Both the position numbers and the translations under genes were made by a program. From positions 2,604,001 through 2,668,000 of the forward strand of contig NZ_CP116398.1 of the NCBI RefSeq assembly GCF_029643245.1: DNA of 64,000 bases, in the 5' to 3' direction. Shown here in pieces: positions 36,825-45,126 of this stretch. The first letter of the stretch is position 1; each line of letters opens with the position of its first letter. The notes beneath the pieces were generated by a model. It made no database searches, was not told the DNA's origin, and saw nothing but the letters and a program-made list of their open reading frames with translations. This DNA comes from Methylomonas sp. EFPC3 (GTDB taxonomy: Bacteria; Pseudomonadota; Gammaproteobacteria; Methylococcales; Methylomonadaceae).

Positions 36825-37957
36825 GGTTGTCCCTCTTTAGCTGGTGCATTTTCTGCCGGTAAGCGGACAGACTGGCCCTCGGCCAGGCGCTGGACGCCGG
36901 CGCTGACCAGCAATTGGCCGGCGGCGAGTCCCTCGACGGCGATGCGTTCGCCGGCCAGCGTTTCGCCCAGCTTAACCGGCATGGATTTGACGGTAGCCGC
37001 CTGCTCGTCGACTAGCCAGACCAAAGGATGATCGGGCTGATTTTGCGGGGTATAGACGGCGGAAAGCGGAATGGCGATGCCGGAAGCGGTGTTCGCCGCG
37101 AGTTGAACCGTCGCCGTCATGCCTAATAGCGCGGCATCCAGACCTTCGAGCAAGGTGGCCTTGGCGCGATAGGTGCGGCTGGACGGATCGGCGGCCGAGG
37201 CGATCTCGCGGATTCTGGCCTTGATCCGCCGGTTGTCGTCGGACCATAAAGACACATTAACGACTTGTTGGCGCCGGGTTTCCGATAGTTGATGCTCGGG
37301 AACGTCGAAATGAACTTCCTTTTCGTCGAGCTGGGCCAGCGTCACCACGGCCTGACCGGCGGCCAGCACTTGTCCGGCTTCTACAGCCAGCGCCGTGACC
37401 ACGCCGTCGCGGTCGGCATGCAGCTCGGTATAGGATAGCTGGTTAAGCGCCTCGCCCAATTGCGCTTCCAGCGCCGCTGTACGCTCCCGCGCCGTGGTGT
37501 AGGCAGTTTCGTGGCGTTCGAACTCCGGCGGGCTGATGACTCGCTGGGCCAGCAATTCGCGGTATCTGGCCAAATCGTCGTGCAAGAAGTTGCTGTCGGC
37601 TTGCGCGGCAGCCAACTGAGCCTTAATGGCCTGTACGGCGAGGCGATAATCGTTGCCGTCCAGTGTCGCCAGCAACTGGCCTTTACGCACCGGATCGCCA
37701 ACATCCACTTTGCGCGCCAGCAATTTACCTGCTACCCGGAATGATAAGGGCGTCTCAATTCTTGCCCGAACTTCGCCGGCAAAACTTCTAGCGCCTGAAG
37801 CGGTGTTTCCCTCGGTTCGAAATACTTTTACCGGGCGAGCAACCGCTGATGTTGGTCCGTGCTGGTCGCTGCATCCTGCGCTTACCATCAGCAGCAGCAA
37901 AAATCCGCCTTGAAGCCGGCTCTTAGTCTTCACGGACGTTGTAAATAATTGAATCAT
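36821..37957 (-). CDS. RND efflux periplasmic adaptor lipoprotein
   Basis: 378 residues of the membrane fusion protein family. The signal ends in lipobox VSAGC. The lipoyl/barrel-sandwich halves are FRVAGKLLARKVDVGDPVRKGQ and ADRDGVVTALAVEAGQVL, flanking a helical hairpin (about 110-175). The beta-barrel and membrane-proximal domains follow. It links the permease to the outer-membrane channel. Ribosome site AAGG, 8 bases before the ATG. Nineteen bases downstream of the SDR gene. Confidence 0.92.
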   Translation of the reverse strand: MIQLFTTSVKTKSRLQGGFLLLLMVSAGCSDQHGPTSAVARPVKVFRTEGNTASGARSFAGEVRARIETPLSFRVAGKLLARKVDVGDPVRKGQLLATLDGNDYRLAVQAIKAQLAAAQADSNFLHDDLARYRELLAQRVISPPEFERHETAYTTARERTAALEAQLGEALNQLSYTELHADRDGVVTALAVEAGQVLAAGQAVVTLAQLDEKEVHFDVPEHQLSETRRQQVVNVSLWSDDNRRIKARIREIASAADPSSRTYRAKATLLEGLDAALLGMTATVQLAANTASGIAIPLSAVYTPQNQPDHPLVWLVDEQAATVKSMPVKLGETLAGERIAVEGLAAGQLLVSAGVQRLAEGQSVRLPAENAPAKEGQP

Positions 37958-37976
37958 CTCGCTATCCTTCCATTTT

Positions 37977-38792
37977 TCAGACCATCGGCAGTTGGTTAAA
38001 CTTGCGCAAACTCTTGTCTACCATGGCCTCCGGAAGGAAACGACGCAGAAAACGCACTTGGCTTGCTTGTTTTCCGGCGGTATAGCGCCTTCTGGGAACT
38101 ACGGCGGTTGCGGCTTTCAATACCGTTTCAGCGACCACGCTAGGGGCATCGCCCGCACTCACGCCAATCCGCATCAGAGTCGCCATCCTGGTACGTACGG
38201 CGTCATAAACGGCCAGCGGTTGATCGGGCTTGGTGATGCTTGCTTCGAACGAGGTGCGGGTAAATGCCGGTTCAACCAGTACCACTCGGATGCCGAAGGT
38301 GCGCAGTTCGTGGTCCAGCGATTCAGAATAACCTTCGACCGCATGTTTGGTCGCGGCATAGAGCGCGTTGTAAGGCGCGGGGATCAAGCCCAGGACCGAG
38401 CTGATATTGACGATTCTGCCTTTTCTTTGGCTGCGCATGGTTGGCAGCACGGCGTTGGTCACACGGGTAATACCGAAGACGTTGACGTCGAACAGCGCCT
38501 GGGTTTGCGCGGTTGAAGACTCTTCCGCCCCGCCGAGCAAGCCGACGCCGGCATTGTTGACTAGCAGATCGATGCGACCGGTCTGTTTCAAGACCTCGGC
38601 TACCGCGTTCTTTACCGAGGCTTCGTCGGTCACGTCGCAGGTCAACATCGTGACGCCATCGGCGCTTGCAAGCGCCTTGCGGCTGGTGCCGAATACGCGG
38701 TAACCGGCTTGTTGCAGGGCCTTGGCCGTTACCAGACCAATGCCCGAGGATGCGCCGGTGACCAGGGCTACAGCATTGTCTTTATTGCTCAT
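37977..38792 (-). CDS. Short-chain dehydrogenase/reductase heading the efflux operon
   Basis: 271 residues, classical SDR. It has LVTGASSGIGLVTAKALQ (NADP-binding), NNAGVG, and the catalytic YAATKHAVEGYSESL, with Ser in NISSVLG upstream. Substrate unknown. AGGAG precedes the ATG. It is the first gene of the operon with the RND pump and faces the HxlR regulator, so it may act on the same toxic compound that the pump exports; that link is inference from position. Confidence 0.85.
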   Translation of the reverse strand: MSNKDNAVALVTGASSGIGLVTAKALQQAGYRVFGTSRKALASADGVTMLTCDVTDEASVKNAVAEVLKQTGRIDLLVNNAGVGLLGGAEESSTAQTQALFDVNVFGITRVTNAVLPTMRSQRKGRIVNISSVLGLIPAPYNALYAATKHAVEGYSESLDHELRTFGIRVVLVEPAFTRTSFEASITKPDQPLAVYDAVRTRMATLMRIGVSAGDAPSVVAETVLKAATAVVPRRRYTAGKQASQVRFLRRFLPEAMVDKSLRKFNQLPMV

Positions 38793-38833
38793 ATCGAATC
38801 TCCTTTTGAGGGTGGATAGTCTGTCGACTAAGT

Positions 38834-38866
38834 GTTACTATCATTTCGAAAGTAATGTTACTATCA
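38834..38866. promoter_or_regulatory. Likely HxlR operator in the divergent SDR/HxlR promoter
   Basis: The decamer GTTACTATCA occurs twice in direct orientation, at 38834-38843 and 38857-38866, exactly 23 bases apart (about two helical turns). The first copy is also half of an imperfect dyad, TTACTATCA-TTTCGAAAGTAA. The pair sits 42 bases upstream of the SDR start and 30 bases upstream of the hxlR-type gene. Confidence 0.65.
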
Positions 38867-38895
38867 AAATGAAACCAAGTCACTACTAAAAATGT

Positions 38896-39339
38896 ATGAA
38901 CGATAAAAATAATTGCGCCGACCCTTGTCCGATCGCTCGCTGCCTGGCTTTTCTTGGCGACACCTGGAGTTTATTGATACTGCGGGACGCCCATTTCGGC
39001 CTAACCCGCTTCGACCAATTTCGGAAAAGTCTCGGTATAGCGCCGACGATACTGACCCGGCGTTTGGCGACGTTAACTGAGGAAGGATTATTGGAAAAAC
39101 GGCTTTATTCGGAGCGACCGCCGCGCGAGGAGTATGTATTGACAGCCGCTGGCCGCGACTTTCTGCCGGTGCTTATGATGATTGGCGCCTGGGGGAGCCA
39201 GTATCGCGGCGACGGTCCGTTGGTGCGTATCCAGGATATTGAAACGGGAGAGTATATTAAACCGGTGGCCATCGACGAGGTGACGGGGGCAAAGATAGGC
39301 TCGCGGCCGTTACGCTTTGTGTTGCCGGACGAAGGCTGA
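38896..39339 (+). CDS. HxlR-family transcriptional regulator
   Basis: 147 residues with a winged helix of the HxlR type. The N-terminus has CPIARCLAFLGDTWSLLILRDAHFG, the recognition helix region GIAPTILTRRLATLTEEGLL, and the wing RPPREEYVLTAAG. Cys7, Cys11 and Cys16 near the N-terminus (NNCADPCPIARC) could sense electrophiles or oxidants, as in HypR and related members; that is inference. It is divergent from the SDR-RND operon and likely represses both through the paired repeats between them. Confidence 0.88.
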   Translation: MNDKNNCADPCPIARCLAFLGDTWSLLILRDAHFGLTRFDQFRKSLGIAPTILTRRLATLTEEGLLEKRLYSERPPREEYVLTAAGRDFLPVLMMIGAWGSQYRGDGPLVRIQDIETGEYIKPVAIDEVTGAKIGSRPLRFVLPDEG

Positions 39340-39435
39340 TCAATTCACCCGGCAACCCCTTTTTAACCGATACAATAGTTGGCCATTTCTAAAGCGCATG
39401 TCGACAGTTGTAGTGAGTCAGAAACGAAGTTCCAC

Positions 39436-40161
39436 ATGATTACGTTGTATCAATTTCCCAGAGCCTGGAACATTCCCAACCCCAGCCAGTTTTGCGTCAA
39501 GCTGGAAACCTATCTGCGCATGGCCGGCATCGAATACCGGATTGCCGAAACGTTGCCCCTCTTTGCGCCCTTCGGCAAGCTGCCCTTCATAGAAGACAAC
39601 GGTCAAAAGCTTGCCGATAGCCGGCTGATTATCGGCTATCTGCGAGAGCATTACGGCGATAGCCTGGATGGGCATTTGTCGGCCGAGCAAAGTGCGCAAG
39701 CGCTGGCCTGGCAACGTTTATTGGAAGAACATTTGTACTGGGTGTGCATGTACAGCCGTTGGCAGTACGGAGCGGAAAATTGGCAAATCAATAAGCAGGC
39801 GATCTTCCAAGGTTTACAGCAACCCTGGGCGGATGTGGTGGCCGCACTCTATCGGCTGCGGATTCGGGGGCAACTACGCGGCCAAGGCATTGGCCGGCTA
39901 CCTGCCGCACATATTTTCGAATTGGGCCGACGCGACGTAGCGGCTGTGTCCGCCGCGCTTCATGGCAAAACTTTTTTGTTGGGAAACCGGCCCTCCAGCG
40001 TCGATGCCTCGGCCTTCGGCGTATTGATCAATCTTTTGGCTTGCCCGGTCAGTTCGCCGGTCAAGGATTATGCCTTAACCCAATCCGCCTTAGTCGATTA
40101 TTGTCGGCGCATTCAAGAACGCTATTTTCCCGAACTAGGCGAACCGAAGTTTGGCAATTGA
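39436..40161 (+). CDS. Glutathione S-transferase-like protein (metaxin/Fax-type)
   Basis: 241 residues from the ATG at 39436 (MITLYQFPRAWNIPNPSQF), which begins the thioredoxin-like N-domain directly; the frame opens earlier at 39379 without a ribosome site. KLPFIEDNGQKLADSRLIIGYL is the glutathione-binding cis-Pro and SR/DS segment. The C-terminal helical domain has GNRPSSVDASAFGVL, as in Fax/metaxin-like GSTs. Likely detoxification. The 3' end overlaps that of the convergent LysR gene by 40 bases. Confidence 0.78.
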   Translation: MITLYQFPRAWNIPNPSQFCVKLETYLRMAGIEYRIAETLPLFAPFGKLPFIEDNGQKLADSRLIIGYLREHYGDSLDGHLSAEQSAQALAWQRLLEEHLYWVCMYSRWQYGAENWQINKQAIFQGLQQPWADVVAALYRLRIRGQLRGQGIGRLPAAHIFELGRRDVAAVSAALHGKTFLLGNRPSSVDASAFGVLINLLACPVSSPVKDYALTQSALVDYCRRIQERYFPELGEPKFGN

Positions 40162-41078
40162 TGGTCCAGCGTGGCGCAAGCCGCGCGGATTTCTTCTCGT
40201 AGCCAGCGATTGGCAAATTCCTGGTCTTGCAGCGGATGCCAGACCATGACCGTGTCGTAATGCGGTAAATCCAGCGGCAAGGGCACCAATTGTAAAGGCA
40301 AAGTCTGAGCAAATTGCTCGGCCGTGCGTTTGGGAAAAGCCATGACCATATCCGTTTGCGCCACGATCATCGACGCGGACAGAAAATGCGACACGGTCAG
40401 CGCCACGCGCCGCTCGCGGCCATGTTCTGCTAGCCAGCTGTCGACCTGCCCAGTAGTGGCGCCGGTTCTGGACACCAGAATATGCGGCAGGTCTATATAG
40501 TCTTCCAGCGTTAATGCCGCACTCACTCGCGGGTGGCCGATGCGCGCCACGCAGACCATGAAATCGTCGAAAAGGCGTTCACAATGTAGATGCTTGGGGG
40601 GATTCAACATCACGTCAAAACCCAGTATCAGGTCTATCTCACCTTGCTCCAGCGCATGCGAAGGAAAACGGCTGCTGGTACGTTTGAAATGAATATCCAC
40701 GCCCGGTGCCTGTTGGGCAATACGCGGCGCCAATATCGGCAGTAGCAGAGCTTCCACGTAATCTGTCGCCGCAATGGTAAAAGCGCGCCGACAAGTGGCG
40801 GGATCGAACGGCGCCGGCGCCCGAATCAAACCTTCCACATCTTTGAGTACCGCCGCTACCGGAGCCACCAGGGACAACGCGCGTAGCGTCGGCGTCATGC
40901 CCGCCGGGGTTTTCACCAGCAACGGATCTTCCAGTTGTTGCCGCAAGCGTTGCAGCACGTGGCTCATTGCCGATTGGCTAATGAACATTTTGTCCGCCGC
41001 CCGCGACACGTTGCGTTCCTTCATCAGCAGATCAAAAGCGATCAATAGATTCAAATCAAACGTTCTTAAGTCCGCCAT
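40122..41078 (-). CDS. LysR-family transcriptional regulator
   Basis: 318 residues. The N-terminal helix-turn-helix is ERNVSRAADKMFISQSAMSHVLQRLRQQL, with an effector-binding domain from about 95 to 300. LysR regulators usually control a divergent gene. Here the divergent neighbour, about 300 bases away, is the tautomerase gene followed by an aldehyde dehydrogenase gene, so a small-molecule catabolic or detoxification role is likely. The effector is unknown. Confidence 0.9.
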   Translation of the reverse strand: MADLRTFDLNLLIAFDLLMKERNVSRAADKMFISQSAMSHVLQRLRQQLEDPLLVKTPAGMTPTLRALSLVAPVAAVLKDVEGLIRAPAPFDPATCRRAFTIAATDYVEALLLPILAPRIAQQAPGVDIHFKRTSSRFPSHALEQGEIDLILGFDVMLNPPKHLHCERLFDDFMVCVARIGHPRVSAALTLEDYIDLPHILVSRTGATTGQVDSWLAEHGRERRVALTVSHFLSASMIVAQTDMVMAFPKRTAEQFAQTLPLQLVPLPLDLPHYDTVMVWHPLQDQEFANRWLREEIRAACATLDHQLPNFGSPSSGK

Positions 41079-41382
41079 GGCTGGGTTTCCGGGATGTAAA
41101 GGCGGGCTATGTTACCGAAATGTCCGAGGCGTTTGGCATCAATTATTTTCATAGGCGCATGAATACAAAGCATTTTACCGTTTGCCGTCTCAGGCATAAA
41201 TTTATTCCCGACGCAGCCATCGGCACTTAGTTTTCCCCCAAGGAATTTGCAAGTCAACGCGGTGGCCCGTCTCCTTACTCTCAATCGTGCAGCAAGTGCC
41301 GAGTTTTGGCGGAATGCTGATTGAGAAAAACAAGGTGGTTAGCAAGATCACCAAAACCTACTCAAATATCAGGAGAATCATC
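41079..41382. other. Divergent regulatory region of the LysR and tautomerase genes
   Basis: About 300 bases that must contain both promoters and a LysR site. I could not single out one convincing T-N11-A operator. The frame open from 41287 is an upstream extension of the tautomerase gene and has no ribosome site. Confidence 0.45.
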
Positions 41383-41862
41383 ATGCCTTTGTGGAAAGTC
41401 TATCATCCTACCAATGCGTTCAGTGCCGAAGACAAACAGGAACTGGTCGAACAAATCACTAACGTCTATGCGGGCGTACCCATCCCAAGATTTTACGCCG
41501 TCGTCATTTTCGAAGAAGTGGCGAAAGGTAATTGTTTTGTCGGTGGCGTACGTAATGACAAGTTCGTTCGTTTCAAGATCGACCAAATCGCCCGGACATT
41601 GCCGGGCCCCATCATACGCGAATGGTGGATGCGAACGCTTGACGACGTCATTGCGCCTTTTGTGAAGGAACGCGGTTTCGATTGGGAAATTTCAATTGAC
41701 GAAACCCCGTTCGACCTTTGGTCGCTACAAGGCGAATTACCCCCGCCCTTCGAATCGATAGCCGAAAAACGTTGGGTTGCGGAAAACAAGGCTAGCCCTT
41801 ACACCTACCAAGAAAAACTACCCGCGGGTCACTTTTTACTGTCTCCAGGCGTAACGGGTTAG
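41383..41862 (+). CDS. Tautomerase-superfamily protein (oxalocrotonate tautomerase-like, tautomerase_3)
   Basis: 159 residues from the ATG at 41383, with AGGAG 7 bases before it. The second residue is Pro (MPLWKVYHPTNAFS), which becomes the N-terminal catalytic Pro1 of the tautomerase superfamily after Met removal. YAGVPIPRFYAVVIFEEV and the basic RNDKFVRFKIDQIARTL follow, matching the cis-CaaD/tautomerase_3 type. The conserved C-terminal segment (EISIDETPFDLWSLQGELPPP) extends beyond classical 62-residue 4-OT. The substrate cannot be read from sequence. It is followed by an aldehyde dehydrogenase gene. Confidence 0.78.
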   Translation: MPLWKVYHPTNAFSAEDKQELVEQITNVYAGVPIPRFYAVVIFEEVAKGNCFVGGVRNDKFVRFKIDQIARTLPGPIIREWWMRTLDDVIAPFVKERGFDWEISIDETPFDLWSLQGELPPPFESIAEKRWVAENKASPYTYQEKLPAGHFLLSPGVTG

Positions 41863-41993
41863 TTAATACGAGTGCCCCGTTCATGGTGAACCGGGCACTT
41901 TTTCCAAAATCATCGATACACGTTTCTGATCGCGCTATCGGTCTGGCTTTATGCCTCTTAGCAAGACGGTATCGACTAAAACGAGATAGAAAT

Positions 41994-43400
41994 ATGGCTT
42001 ATCAATCCATCAATCCGTCATCCGGCGAATTACTAGCAGCTTATCCTGAACTATCCGATTCTGATCTTGAGCTTGCGATTTCGAAAGCCGATCAAGCCTA
42101 TCGGGAGGCGTGGCGCCATTATTCGGTCGATCAACGCGCGAAGGTTCTGGAGAAAGCAGCATCGATCCTGCTGGAAAGGAAAGCAGAGTACGCGCAATAT
42201 TTGACGTTAGAAATGGGTAAGCTCATTGGCGAAGCATACGCAGAAGTAGACATTACCGCCGGGATACTCCAGTACTACGCCAAAAATGCGAAAGAGTATC
42301 TTGCACCGAAAGCCCTGCCGGAAGCACCGACCGCCCAAGTATCGATCGAATCGATAGGGGTGATTCTGGGCATAGAGCCCTGGAATTTCCCTTATTACCA
42401 AGTTGCGCGCGTTGCTGGCCCGCAATTGATGGCCGGCAACGTGTTATTGCTGAAACATTCGGAAAACGTCCCGCAGTCGGCACTGGCCCTGGCCAGGCTA
42501 TTCGAAGATGCCGGCGCCCCGGCCGGTGTGTACACCAATCTATTCGCGACTATAGAACAAATCGGCCGCGTGATCGACGATCCGCGGGTGCGCGGCGTCA
42601 CGATCACCGGTAGCGAAACTGCCGGCGCCGCGGTTGCGGGACGCGCCGGGCGAGCATTGAAAAAAGTCGTGGCGGAAATGGGTGGGAGCGACCCACTACT
42701 GGTATTGGAAGACGCTCCGCTTGAGTCCACGCTCGATAGCGCCTTGTTCGGGCGCATGTTCAACTGCGGCCAATGTTGCGTCGGCTCGAAACGCCTTATT
42801 GTGGTGGGGCAAGCGCGCGGCAAGGCGTTTCTGGAAGGTTTTGTCGAACGCATGTCGTCCTTGCACGCCGGCGATCCACTGAATCCGGCCACGACGTTGG
42901 CGCCGCTATCCTCGGAAAAAGCGCTGAAGCTGCTGCTCGATCAGATTGCTCAGGCCCAAGCCGGCGGTGCCAACGTCGTACTTGGCGGTAAAAGAATCGA
43001 CAGACCAGGCTACTTTCTTGAGCCTACCGTCATCACCGAAATAGACGCAAATAATCCGATCCACAACCAAGAACTGTTTGGCCCGGTCGCCGCCATTTAC
43101 GTGGTTGATAGCGAAGCGCAAGCCATTGCTTTGGCCAACGCAACCTCGTTTGGACTCGGTGCATCCATTTTTACCGCCGATGTCGAACGCGGCCGAGCCG
43201 TCGCGGTGGAAATTGAAAGCGGCATGGTTTTCATCAACCAGCCCGCCTGGACGGCCCCGGAACTGCCGTTTGGCGGGATCAAAAACTCGGGGTTTGGCCG
43301 CGAGTTATCGGAGCGCGGTTTTTACGAGTTTGTAAACGAAAAATTGATCAATGTCGCACCGCCCGGCGCTTCGCCTTGGGGGCCGGTTATCTCTTCTTAA
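41994..43400 (+). CDS. NAD(P)-dependent aldehyde dehydrogenase (succinate-semialdehyde dehydrogenase-like)
   Basis: 468 residues from the ATG at 41994 (MAYQSINPSSGELLAAYPEL), the usual start for this subfamily. Seen: GIEPWNFPYYQVAR (Asn/Lys oxyanion and cofactor region), VTITGSETAGAAVAG, the general-base Glu in VAEMGGSDPLLVL, and the nucleophile in NCGQCCVGSKR. C-terminal PFGGIKNSGFGREL is typical of the SSADH/GabD-related group. Oxidises an aldehyde to an acid; the natural substrate is uncertain. It lies 131 bases after the tautomerase gene. Confidence 0.88.
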   Translation: MAYQSINPSSGELLAAYPELSDSDLELAISKADQAYREAWRHYSVDQRAKVLEKAASILLERKAEYAQYLTLEMGKLIGEAYAEVDITAGILQYYAKNAKEYLAPKALPEAPTAQVSIESIGVILGIEPWNFPYYQVARVAGPQLMAGNVLLLKHSENVPQSALALARLFEDAGAPAGVYTNLFATIEQIGRVIDDPRVRGVTITGSETAGAAVAGRAGRALKKVVAEMGGSDPLLVLEDAPLESTLDSALFGRMFNCGQCCVGSKRLIVVGQARGKAFLEGFVERMSSLHAGDPLNPATTLAPLSSEKALKLLLDQIAQAQAGGANVVLGGKRIDRPGYFLEPTVITEIDANNPIHNQELFGPVAAIYVVDSEAQAIALANATSFGLGASIFTADVERGRAVAVEIESGMVFINQPAWTAPELPFGGIKNSGFGRELSERGFYEFVNEKLINVAPPGASPWGPVISS

Positions 43401-43629
43401 ATAAACCCCCAATGTTGGAGAGCTAAAGGAGATGCCTTAATCCGCCAAGCGCAAAGAATGCGGAATTTGGTGTCTCCAGGCCAGACTTCATTCAAGATCA
43501 CTTCTAAACCATTACATGAAAAAGCCAAAGCTTTCAAAATTTAACGATCAGCAAATCCAGTACGGAAATAGGGATGATTGCGCCCAGCTGAAAATCCAGT
43601 CCAAACTGATATCAAACAGGGAAAAACAT

Positions 43630-45000
43630 GTGACGATGATCTTATCGGGCCCCTTGTTTCCAGTATTGGTTAAATTGGCATTGCCGACGGTTGGTGTCAT
43701 GTTTCTGTCCGCAATAGTTAGCGTTGCAGAAACTTATTTTGTCAGTTCATTAGGGGTGGATTCGATTGCGGGTGCATCATTGGTGATACCGATGGTGATG
43801 TTGATGATCATGATGTCGAACGGAGGCATAGGCGGGGGCGTATCTTCCGCCATCGCTCGTGCCATCGGTGCCAGGGATGTAGAAAGTGCGGAACGATTGG
43901 CCTATCACGCCACCTTGATAGGTATCGCATTTGGCGGCTTATTTACCCTTGTGCTGCTGGTATTTGGCCGCCCGATTTACGCATCGCTGGGAGGAACCGG
44001 AGATGCCTTACAACAAGCGCTGCTTTATTCGGACATATTGTTTGGCTCGGCCACTATTAACTGGGTTTATATATTGCTGCAGTCTGCTTTACGCGGGGCA
44101 GGCAACGTCAAAGTGCCTGCGTTGATAACGCTGGGAAATGTCTTAGCCTGCCTATTACTATCGCCCGTATTGATATTGGGACTATTGGGTACGCCGAAGT
44201 TAGGAATTGCAGGGGCGGGCTATGCGCAACTGATCTGCAATGCTGCCTCACTGCTTTTAATTATTAGTTACATGCGCTCCTCGAGCAGTATTTTACGGTT
44301 ACGGCGGCGCCGAATTCGTTATCACTATTTCCAGCAAATTTTGGCCGTCGGCTTGCCGTCATCACTCAGTGCCATTTTTTCCAACTTGTCAGTTACCGCG
44401 ATTACCTCGGTGGTCGGTGTTTTTGGCGTACCGGCCTTGGCTGGTTATGGCATTGCCTCGCGTATGGAGTATCTGTTAATACCGGTCATGTTTGGTTTTG
44501 GTACCGCTGTTTTGACAATAGTGGGTACCAACATCGGTGCCGGCAATATCAAAAGAGCAAGGCAAGCGGCGTTACTCAATGCCCTGTTTGTTGGCGCGAT
44601 GGTTGAGCTGGTCGGTTTGTCCTTGGCATATCATCCAGGCATTTGGATGAACTTGTTCACTAGCTCGACGGATGTTCTGTTCGTTGGCGAAAAGTACCTA
44701 AAAGCAGTCGGGCCGGTGTACGGTATGGTTGCCTTTCTATTTGCGTTTTATTTTGCCGGGCAAGGCGCGGGCAAAGTGTTCTGGCCGATAACCGCAGTTT
44801 TTACGCGCTTTGCATTCGCTGCATGCGGTTCCATCGTTGTATTTCTTTATCACCAGAACATGGATGTCCTTTTTTCCATTATAGCGATTGGAGCATTGAT
44901 CTCAGGCATGCTAAGCGCAGTAAGCTTTTTAATGTTTTCTGGGAGGGCTAAGCAGATTGAAGTCCAAAGGTACGAAAACGTGCGTAAGCTGTTCGAGTAG
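43630..45000 (+). CDS. MATE-family multidrug exporter
   Basis: 456 residues from a GTG at 43630, chosen because AGGGA lies about 8 bases upstream and the resulting length is typical of MATE proteins; ATG 43636 is nearly equivalent. The frame is open back to ATG 43516, but that adds 38 polar residues without a ribosome site. Twelve membrane helices in two MatE halves (about 10-170 and 240-400). Seen: GIGGGVSSAIARAIGARD and TIVGTNIGAGNIKRARQA, the paired family motifs. A cation-driven drug exporter of the DinF/NorM superfamily; substrate unknown. Confidence 0.88.
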   Translation: MTMILSGPLFPVLVKLALPTVGVMFLSAIVSVAETYFVSSLGVDSIAGASLVIPMVMLMIMMSNGGIGGGVSSAIARAIGARDVESAERLAYHATLIGIAFGGLFTLVLLVFGRPIYASLGGTGDALQQALLYSDILFGSATINWVYILLQSALRGAGNVKVPALITLGNVLACLLLSPVLILGLLGTPKLGIAGAGYAQLICNAASLLLIISYMRSSSSILRLRRRRIRYHYFQQILAVGLPSSLSAIFSNLSVTAITSVVGVFGVPALAGYGIASRMEYLLIPVMFGFGTAVLTIVGTNIGAGNIKRARQAALLNALFVGAMVELVGLSLAYHPGIWMNLFTSSTDVLFVGEKYLKAVGPVYGMVAFLFAFYFAGQGAGKVFWPITAVFTRFAFAACGSIVVFLYHQNMDVLFSIIAIGALISGMLSAVSFLMFSGRAKQIEVQRYENVRKLFE

Positions 45001-45060
45001 CCCTAAGGATTTACATCCCTGGGCGCTAACGCCACCGTACCTGAATCTCTTGATTTACAA

Positions 45061-45084
45061 GGCCGCTGCAAATCTGCAGCGGCC
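45061..45084. terminator. Perfect hairpin between MATE and pmbA
   Basis: GGCCGCTGCA-AATC-TGCAGCGGCC, a 10-base-pair stem with a 4-base loop, between convergent genes. Neither side carries a clear T-run, so termination by the hairpin is likely but not certain. Confidence 0.55.
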
Positions 45085-45126
45085 CAACGAAAGTTTTAAG
45101 GTCCTGCTGCTTTTCAAAGGCTAAGC

